Origin: Psychroserpens sp041224425
GTDB taxonomy: Bacteria; Bacteroidota; Bacteroidia; Flavobacteriales; Flavobacteriaceae
Length of the DNA: 64,000 nt
Reading direction: 5' to 3'
NCBI RefSeq assembly: GCF_041224425.1
Contig: NZ_JBGFGL010000068.1
Coordinates: 189,391 to 253,390 of the forward strand
Positions 58,490 through 64,000 of this stretch are shown in pieces; position 1 is the stretch's first letter, and every line of letters starts with the position of its first letter. The notes under the pieces are model-generated. The model worked only from the letters and a program-made list of their open reading frames with translations, was not told where the DNA came from and ran no database searches. The position numbers and the translations under genes were made by a program.

Positions 58490-58984
58490 ATGAGACCTAC
58501 TAAAATGTTGCCTTTATTGGCATTGATAGCGTTGCTAACGTTTTCTTGTTCTACGGAAGAATATCCAGAGGAAACAATTGACAGTTTTGAGTTACAAAAC
58601 CCTCCATCTCCTAAAACCATTGAAATTGAGATTTTAGAGCGTATTAATGCGCATCGAATTGGTTTAGGATTGAGTCCATTAAACAATCACAACACGATTA
58701 AAGCGGTTGCTTTTACGCATACAGATTATATGGTTGAAGTTAATCAAGTATCACATGATAACTTTTTTCAACGTAAAAATAGTCTGATACAAAACGCTTC
58801 TGCTACTAAGGTGTCTGAAAATGTCGCATATGCATTCAGTTCAGCAGAATCAGTTGTAAACGCTTGGTTGAATTCTGAAGGACATAGAGCAAATATTGAA
58901 GGTGATTTTACAGATTTTGATATTTCAGCAGAACAAAACAGTGAAGGAAAATGGTATTTTACCAATATCTTCATTAAAAAATAA
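58490..58984 (+). CDS. CAP-domain (SCP/PR1-like) lipoprotein
   Basis: A 164-residue lipoprotein (lipobox LLTFSC, C20). The CAP domain spans about residues 45-164: ILERINAHRIGLGLSPL, AFTHTDYMVEVNQVSHDNF with the cavity histidine, SENVAYAF, and VNAWLNSEGHRANIEGDFTDF with the second histidine. It ends in WYFTNIFIKK. Bacterial CAP proteins are often linked to surface or spore functions, but no activity is certain. The gene stands alone between pdxH and a secreted unknown. The long upstream region with two CCCC-N5-TAGACWAGC motifs suggests dedicated control. A terminator follows at 59025-59048. Confidence 0.88.
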   Translation: MRPTKMLPLLALIALLTFSCSTEEYPEETIDSFELQNPPSPKTIEIEILERINAHRIGLGLSPLNNHNTIKAVAFTHTDYMVEVNQVSHDNFFQRKNSLIQNASATKVSENVAYAFSSAESVVNAWLNSEGHRANIEGDFTDFDISAEQNSEGKWYFTNIFIKK

Positions 58985-59024
58985 TACAGTTCAAAAACTT
59001 GATTAATAGCAAATAATTGTTTTT

Positions 59025-59048
59025 AAAGCCGCAGATTTCTGTGGCTTT
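59025..59048 (+). terminator. Terminator of the CAP-domain lipoprotein gene
   Basis: Stem AAAGCCGCAG / CTGTGGCTTT (one G-T pair) with an ATTT loop, followed by a long T tract. Confidence 0.8.
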
Positions 59049-59081
59049 TTTTTATTTTCATATTCTAAGTAAATTGCTTTC

Positions 59082-59822
59082 ATGAAGTTTATAATTTTTT
59101 GCTTTTCATTGGGTACTTCCCTAATGTCATTTTCTCAATCTGACATAAAGAAAGACATTGAGGATAAGTATTTAATGGACTTACATATTGATCAAGACAG
59201 TACTTTAATGACCGAATTTCAAAGGTATGCTGTAGATCTTTTTAAAACAGGAACTTCGGTAAATGATACGATTCTTAAAAGTGATACCTACAAGGTTGGT
59301 GTTGCTTTAATTTCCTCGCAAAATAAAACTGCTGAAAGAGATGTTGCGTTTACTTTATATACCTTGTGTTATAAGGATTTAAGGGAAAAAGACTTTCATA
59401 AGAGTATTTATTTTGGTAGCGGTAGAGAAGGGCTCTCAAACTTTTTTGTTGATCATGATACCGAAGAACAAAAAAAGATGATTGATGAAGCTGTTTTGAC
59501 CTATTTGAAGTTTGATTCCATCCCTGTTGCTAATCCTGCTTATCAGTTTGCTAAAACATATTTTGTAGAGGATACCTATTATGATAAATTTTATTCAACA
59601 GATAAACATTCCACATTAAAAATAGGCAACTCCTATGCTTACTTGAGACAGAATGGTAATTATATCATCCAAATTGAAGGCTTTCCAGATAAAACATTAC
59701 ATGATGATACAGAAATGCTATATGTCAATGATGTTTTTGTTGACGATTGGTTTGCTATTAGTGTATTTATAATCGACGATTCTAGTGGAAAGGCCTACAA
59801 TACTATTTTTAAATTTGAATAA
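59082..59822 (+). CDS. Secreted protein of unknown function
   Basis: A 246-residue protein with a signal peptide ending LMSFSQ (about residue 19). I recognise no family. The first half is rich in helices and acidic residues (KKDIEDKYLMDLHIDQDS); the second half has strands such as STLKIGNSYAYLRQNGNYIIQIEGFP and ISVFIIDDSSGKAYNTIFKFE. It has one cysteine only in the mature chain, so no disulfide framework. It forms its own unit between terminators at 59025-59048 and 59836-59869. Confidence 0.65.
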   Translation: MKFIIFCFSLGTSLMSFSQSDIKKDIEDKYLMDLHIDQDSTLMTEFQRYAVDLFKTGTSVNDTILKSDTYKVGVALISSQNKTAERDVAFTLYTLCYKDLREKDFHKSIYFGSGREGLSNFFVDHDTEEQKKMIDEAVLTYLKFDSIPVANPAYQFAKTYFVEDTYYDKFYSTDKHSTLKIGNSYAYLRQNGNYIIQIEGFPDKTLHDDTEMLYVNDVFVDDWFAISVFIIDDSSGKAYNTIFKFE

Positions 59823-59835
59823 AGGATATAAAGCG

Positions 59836-59869
59836 AAAAAGCAGACCAATTGAATTGAATCTGCTTTTT
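59836..59869. terminator. Bidirectional terminator between the secreted unknown and the OmpA-family gene
   Basis: Stem AAAAAGCAGA (59836-59845) / TCTGCTTTTT (59860-59869) with a 14-base loop. It lies between converging genes and reads as A-stem-T on both strands. Confidence 0.75.
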
Positions 59870-59896
59870 TCTAAGTTCAAAATAGAGGGGAAACCT

Positions 59897-61825
59897 TTAT
59901 TCTTTTATGATATAGAAATAAGATCGTCTATTCAATTGATGTTCTTCCTCAGTACATTTTACACCGTTAGAACATTTGTTCAATAGTTGGCTTTCACCAT
60001 AACCAATAGCACTCTCAATACGTTCTGGAGCGATGCCTCGTGAAAGAATATAATCCTTAGTAGATTTTGCTCTTCTATCAGATAGCTTCATGTTATAAGC
60101 ATCACGACCACGACTGTCGGTATGGGACTCAATCTTGATAACCATATCTGGATGAGCACGCATCACATCAACAATATTTTCTAATTCATATTGTGCATCT
60201 GTTCTGATATTCCATTTGTCAAAGTCAAAGAATATCGGATTAATAACAATTTGATTATCGGTTATAAGTGGCTCTAGATACAAATCAGCTTCTGTTACTT
60301 TCTCATGTGTATTATCGGTCTCAACTTTTTGTTGATCTTCCTTATAATCTTCCTTGCTACCTATGACAGTATATTTTTTATTACAGTCTACTGTAAATTC
60401 GTATGTACCATTTTCATTGGTTTCCAATTCTTCAAGGACTTTCCCAACTTCATTAATTAGCTTGACAGTTGCTCCAGGAATAACATCATTGGTGTTTTGA
60501 TCTCTAGCTACACCTTTAATGGTTTGTAAACAGATACTTGCATCAAAACTGTAGATATCATCACTACCTTGTCCGTCAGGTCTATTAGAAGAAAAATATC
60601 CGGTTTTATCATTTTCATCTTCAGAAGGATTCATAAAGAATGCAAAATCATCATAACCACTATTGTATGGTGCTCCCATATTTTCAGGTTCAGCCATAGT
60701 GTCTTTCAAAATATTTGATTTAAATATATCTAAAAAACCTAAATTCAAATGACCATCAGAAGAGAAGTAGAAGGTACTATCTTGACTCACAAAAGGAAAC
60801 ATTTCTCTCCCTTCCGTGTTGATTTTTTCACCAAGATTTTCAGGTTCTGAATAACTATTTTCATTGATTTCAACCTTATAAATATCGGTTTGGCCTATTC
60901 CACCATCACGATCAGAAACAAAATATAATGTTTTGTTATCTGGACTTAATGCTGGATGACCAGTAGAGTAGACGTCATCGTTAAATGGCAATTCTACTAT
61001 GTCAGTCCATGTGTCACCAACTAAACTGGCTTTATATAGTTTTAAATGCGTAGTTCCTTTTTTATCATACTGAACCTTATTCTTTTTACTCACATTATCA
61101 CGAGTAAAATACATAGTTTTTCCATCGTTTGTGATAGCTACGGAAGCTTCGTGATAGTCTGTATTGATGTCTTCAGCATTGATGAAATCTGCAGAACCAT
61201 AAGAAGTGGTATCGGCATTTTTTTCAACTGAAACGGAATAGATATCTAAAAACGGTTCTTGGTTCCAGCTATATACTTTTTTCTTGTCATCAACATTTCT
61301 TGAAGACGCAAAATATAATTGTCCGTCATGAATCAAAGAGCCGAAATCTGAATACTTTGAATTAAATGGCAAGTTTTGCAACTTAACGACACGATCCTTT
61401 TCAGTTTTAGCTAATTCATTGTATTTGGCAATATTTTCAGGATTGTAATCTTTAACACGAGTATCATTGTTCTGTATCTCTGTAAATTTTTTCATCCACT
61501 GACTCGCTTCCTCATATTGCCCTAAACTTCTTAAAGACTGAATATACTTATAGATATATTCAGGATTTATATCTTTTTCATAGTTTTCAAGTGCTTTGCT
61601 ATACCACATAGCTGCTTCTTCCGATTTAGAGTTATTGTAATAACAATCTCCTAATCGCGTAAGTACGTGAAGACTAGTATCGCCTTTTTTAAGTACTTCT
61701 TGATAAAGCTCAGTGGCTTTTATATAACCGTAATTTTCAAAAAACTTATCGGCTAACTTTTCTTGGGCGATCATGATTGAACTACCAAGAACAAAAAATA
61801 GAACTAAAAATTTTGTTTTCATCAT
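59897..61825 (-). CDS. OmpA-family protein with TPR, PD40 and carboxypeptidase-like domains
   Basis: A 642-residue envelope protein. A signal peptide ends SIMIAQ, followed by TPR-like helices (about 25-130, with LGDCYYNNSKSEEAAMWYSKAL). Next is a PD40/WD40-like propeller (about 150-425), marked by LSPDNKTLYFVSDRDGG and FSSNRPDGQGSDDIY. A carboxypeptidase-regulatory-like domain (about 430-515, TIKGVARDQNTNDVIPGATV) precedes an OmpA peptidoglycan-binding domain (about 530-640, IESHTDSRGRDAYN). This is the PorE-like layout. It follows the PorP/SprF gene by 10 bases and is the last gene of the adhesin operon. It probably links the outer-membrane anchor to peptidoglycan. Confidence 0.87.
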   Translation of the reverse strand: MMKTKFLVLFFVLGSSIMIAQEKLADKFFENYGYIKATELYQEVLKKGDTSLHVLTRLGDCYYNNSKSEEAAMWYSKALENYEKDINPEYIYKYIQSLRSLGQYEEASQWMKKFTEIQNNDTRVKDYNPENIAKYNELAKTEKDRVVKLQNLPFNSKYSDFGSLIHDGQLYFASSRNVDDKKKVYSWNQEPFLDIYSVSVEKNADTTSYGSADFINAEDINTDYHEASVAITNDGKTMYFTRDNVSKKNKVQYDKKGTTHLKLYKASLVGDTWTDIVELPFNDDVYSTGHPALSPDNKTLYFVSDRDGGIGQTDIYKVEINENSYSEPENLGEKINTEGREMFPFVSQDSTFYFSSDGHLNLGFLDIFKSNILKDTMAEPENMGAPYNSGYDDFAFFMNPSEDENDKTGYFSSNRPDGQGSDDIYSFDASICLQTIKGVARDQNTNDVIPGATVKLINEVGKVLEELETNENGTYEFTVDCNKKYTVIGSKEDYKEDQQKVETDNTHEKVTEADLYLEPLITDNQIVINPIFFDFDKWNIRTDAQYELENIVDVMRAHPDMVIKIESHTDSRGRDAYNMKLSDRRAKSTKDYILSRGIAPERIESAIGYGESQLLNKCSNGVKCTEEEHQLNRRSYFYIIKE

Positions 61826-61835
61826 GATTAAGTTT

Positions 61836-62753
61836 TTAGAAGTATCGAGGCGATTTAATACGTTTGCTTTTAAATATTTCGAACATCAGTAACACTTCAT
61901 GGGTTCCACTTGTGTAAGGTCTTAAATCTGATATTGGGTATTCATAGGCGTAACCAATACGCAACTGTTTAGACACTTGGAAATCTGCTATGCCTCCAAG
62001 GGCTCCAGCTTGTTCATTAAATCGGTATGCAGCTCCAACCCAGAATTTCTCATAGAACAAAAAGTTTGCTGTAAGATCGTAAGAAAGAGGTGCACCATTT
62101 GTTGCTTTCAATAGCATAGCTGGTTTGAACTTGGTATTTTCGCTTAAATCGAAAACATAACCACCAGTAAAATAATAACTGATTCGTTCCAAAGACTCAA
62201 AGTTTTCATCTCCTGTATAATCTGTATTCAATATTCTAGGAGCACTAAGCCCTAAATACCATCTGTTACTATGCCAATAAACACCAGTACCAATGTTTGG
62301 TTTCCAACGATCTTCAAAACCGAAAATCACAGGATCATTGGCTTCAGAAAGTTGAAAGTCAGGATCTAGAGCATAACTAGTAAAACCGGCTTTTATACCA
62401 AAAGCTAATTCACTGTTTTCAGTTACACGAATGGTATATGAGAAGTCTCCATATAAATAAGAAAAGTTCTGATATCCTAATTCATCATTGATGAACGACA
62501 GACCTAAACCGATCTTATCATTTCTTAATGGTGCATGCACAGAAAGTGTTTGAGTAGTTGGACCACCTTCAAGGCCAACCCACTGACTTCTATGCAGACC
62601 AACAACACTTAAGGTTTCTCTACTTCCAGCGTATGCAGGATTTATAGAAATAGTATTGTACATATACTGGGTAAACTGTGGAAGCTGCTGTGCAACTCCC
62701 ATCCAGCTACTGAATAGTATAAAGACTATAATATTAAACTTTAAAAATTTCAT
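61836..62753 (-). CDS. PorP/SprF family type IX secretion membrane protein
   Basis: A 305-residue outer-membrane barrel. A signal peptide ends WMGVAQ (about residue 22), followed at once by LPQFTQYMYNTISINPAYAGSR, the family hallmark, and HRSQWVGLEGGP. Many short beta-strands follow. In Flavobacterium johnsoniae SprF is needed to export and anchor the gliding adhesin SprB, and such genes lie just after their partner adhesin. Here it lies 13 bases after a protein with a gliding-motility C-terminal domain, so it is the probable partner of that adhesin. Confidence 0.9.
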   Translation of the reverse strand: MKFLKFNIIVFILFSSWMGVAQQLPQFTQYMYNTISINPAYAGSRETLSVVGLHRSQWVGLEGGPTTQTLSVHAPLRNDKIGLGLSFINDELGYQNFSYLYGDFSYTIRVTENSELAFGIKAGFTSYALDPDFQLSEANDPVIFGFEDRWKPNIGTGVYWHSNRWYLGLSAPRILNTDYTGDENFESLERISYYFTGGYVFDLSENTKFKPAMLLKATNGAPLSYDLTANFLFYEKFWVGAAYRFNEQAGALGGIADFQVSKQLRIGYAYEYPISDLRPYTSGTHEVLLMFEIFKSKRIKSPRYF

Positions 62754-62766
62754 TTTCGGTTAAGAT

Positions 62767-64000
62767 TTAGTTTGTTGATACATAGATTGGGCCTGTAAAA
62801 GGTCTTAGTCCACTATTTTTTAAATTAATAACGTAATAATAAGTTCCGGTTGGAACATAGCCAGATCTACCGACGGATGCTCCTGAAGCTTGTCCGCTCC
62901 AATCATTTTGATAATTAGAGTTATCATATATTTTAGCTCCCCAACGGTTGAAAATTTGTAATTCGATAACAAATCCACAATCTTCTACTCCTGATACAGT
63001 AAAGAAGTCATTGATACCATCGCTATTAGCTGTTACGGCCTTAGAAATAATAACATCTCCTTCACCACAAGGTAATACCACACAATCATCATTAATTAGG
63101 ATAGTAACTTCAGCTTCACTTGGGCAGATACCACCTACAGTATAGGTAAAGACATACTCACCAAGATCCATTTCAGTAAACTCACCATTTACATCTAATA
63201 ATGAAGAAGGGTTAAAGAAACTTCCGTCTAGAGTAACATTACTATTAGTAGAGGTCCAAACACCATCAGTATCGAAATCTCCAGATAAAAGACTGAATAA
63301 ATCAAATTCAAAATCATCTTCAATACATAGTTCAGTGTCTGCTGTTTGAATCTGACTTTGTACTATAACATCAATTGTTTGTGTATAAATAGCTGCATTT
63401 CCGCATTCATCTTCAACCAACCACTCTCTGATGATCGTATAATCTGCTACGGAACCATCAGATGAAGAAATCTCTGAAAAAGTAACAGTCATATCAGTAG
63501 AACAAGCATCCTCAAATGCTAAGTCTGGAACTTCAGGTATATCACTACATACTACAGTGATGTTCTCTTCCAAATCTGAAACTAATGTTGGTGCAGTAGT
63601 GTCTTGAACACTAATGACTTGTGTGTGGCTTGTTGTTAATCCACATTCGTCAGTTGCAACCCAGGTTCTAGTGATAGTATAGTTACTCGGACAACTTCCT
63701 GCATTTTGAGTTTCGCTAAATGTAACTTCAGCAGTACCACAATTATCAGTAGCTGTCAATATTTCCGCATCTGGAACACCATCACATTCTACAGTAATAT
63801 TAGCTGGAAGATTTTCCACAAAATTAGGAGCTGTTGAATCTACCACATTAATAGTCTGCGTCTGTATGTTCTCGTTACCGCATTCGTCCACAAGTGTCCA
63901 AGTTCTGGTGATGGTGTACTCATTTGCACACACACCATTAGTAATTGCGTCAGAATATGTTGCCTCCAATCCATTTGAACAGTTGTCTGCCTCGTCCGTC
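62767..64000 (-). CDS. Large surface adhesin with HYR-like repeats and type B T9SS C-terminal domain (5' part outside window)
   Basis: The frame is open to base 64000, so only the last roughly 411 residues are seen. Three related repeats of about 80 residues contain YTITRTWTLVDECGN, YTITRTWVATDECG or YTIIREWLVEDECGN, with links such as ITVECDGVPDAE. These resemble HYR/Ig-like adhesin modules with paired cysteines. The last roughly 95 residues form the gliding-motility-associated (type B) sorting domain: SDGINDFFTV, LQIFNRWGAKIYD, WSGQASG, and GTYYYVINLK. Export through the type IX system and surface display are therefore likely. The gene heads an operon with the SprF- and OmpA-type proteins. 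Confidence 0.88.
   Translation of the reverse strand, partial: TDEADNCSNGLEATYSDAITNGVCANEYTITRTWTLVDECGNENIQTQTINVVDSTAPNFVENLPANITVECDGVPDAEILTATDNCGTAEVTFSETQNAGSCPSNYTITRTWVATDECGLTTSHTQVISVQDTTAPTLVSDLEENITVVCSDIPEVPDLAFEDACSTDMTVTFSEISSSDGSVADYTIIREWLVEDECGNAAIYTQTIDVIVQSQIQTADTELCIEDDFEFDLFSLLSGDFDTDGVWTSTNSNVTLDGSFFNPSSLLDVNGEFTEMDLGEYVFTYTVGGICPSEAEVTILINDDCVVLPCGEGDVIISKAVTANSDGINDFFTVSGVEDCGFVIELQIFNRWGAKIYDNSNYQNDWSGQASGASVGRSGYVPTGTYYYVINLKNSGLRPFTGPIYVSTN

Overview
The window is chromosomal DNA from a member of the Bacteroidota, almost certainly a (probably marine) Flavobacteriaceae. It is AT-rich. Genes start without clear Shine-Dalgarno sequences, and several promoters match the Bacteroidota -7 element TAnnTTTG. 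Marker families include type IX secretion (PorQ, a type A sorting-domain protein, a gliding-motility C-terminal-domain protein, PorP/SprF), DUF6452/DUF6048, GIN/DUF2807 proteins and many secreted beta-barrels. Genus cannot be fixed from the sequence alone. There are no rRNA or tRNA genes, CRISPR arrays, insertion sequences or phage modules. Coding density is very high and no gene-free stretch reaches 300 bases.

Layout. 1-3619 (minus): end of a sugar-nucleotide epimerase, gcvT, DUF4268, a ZIP metal transporter and a methyltransferase. 3710-8137: rlmL facing a DinB-like gene, then rlmD-DUF6452-DUF6048. 8387-9667: ornithine aminotransferase with an unusual cysteine-rich insertion. 9733-12236: two small membrane proteins and a T9SS cargo. 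12458-19585: an Smr protein, a calcium-repeat lipoprotein, a cysteine desulfurase, a TonB-dependent receptor and an M23 peptidase. 19842-22305: a coiled-coil protein, zapA, a 6S-like RNA and rny. 22549-26643: xerD, then four small outer-membrane barrel genes around aroQ. 26678-29856: lpd, a DUF1572 protein, msrB and a secreted unknown. 30018-40652: an alpha-glucan (GlgE-type) cluster. 40749-43821: M48 peptidase, MFS transporter, lipoprotein. 43889-46918: an ECF sigma / anti-sigma / repeat-protein operon. 47149-54217: lon, LysM protein, porQ, cmk, rpsA. 54339-58209: pyrR, pyrB, STAS-like protein, rnz, pdxH. 58490-59822: CAP-domain lipoprotein and a secreted unknown. 59897-64000: OmpA/PD40 protein, PorP/SprF and a large adhesin running off the right edge.

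The most coherent system is the glucan cluster. GlgC makes ADP-glucose, and a GT4 enzyme resembling actinobacterial GlgM could make maltose-1-phosphate. Maltokinase could make the same compound from maltose. GlgE polymerises it, GlgB branches the polymer, and a cytoplasmic GH31 glucosidase may trim it. No trehalose synthase gene is present here, so the GT4 route is the likely main supply.

Less expected signals are mostly non-coding. They are a 6S-like RNA between zapA and rny, a long rpsA leader with competing or pseudoknotted stems, two CCCC-N5-TAGACWAGC motifs exactly 42 bp apart before a CAP-domain lipoprotein, and a perfect 9-bp inverted repeat before lon. Others are a terminator that runs straight into a start codon, and three convergent gene pairs whose stop codons interlock in a single TTAA.
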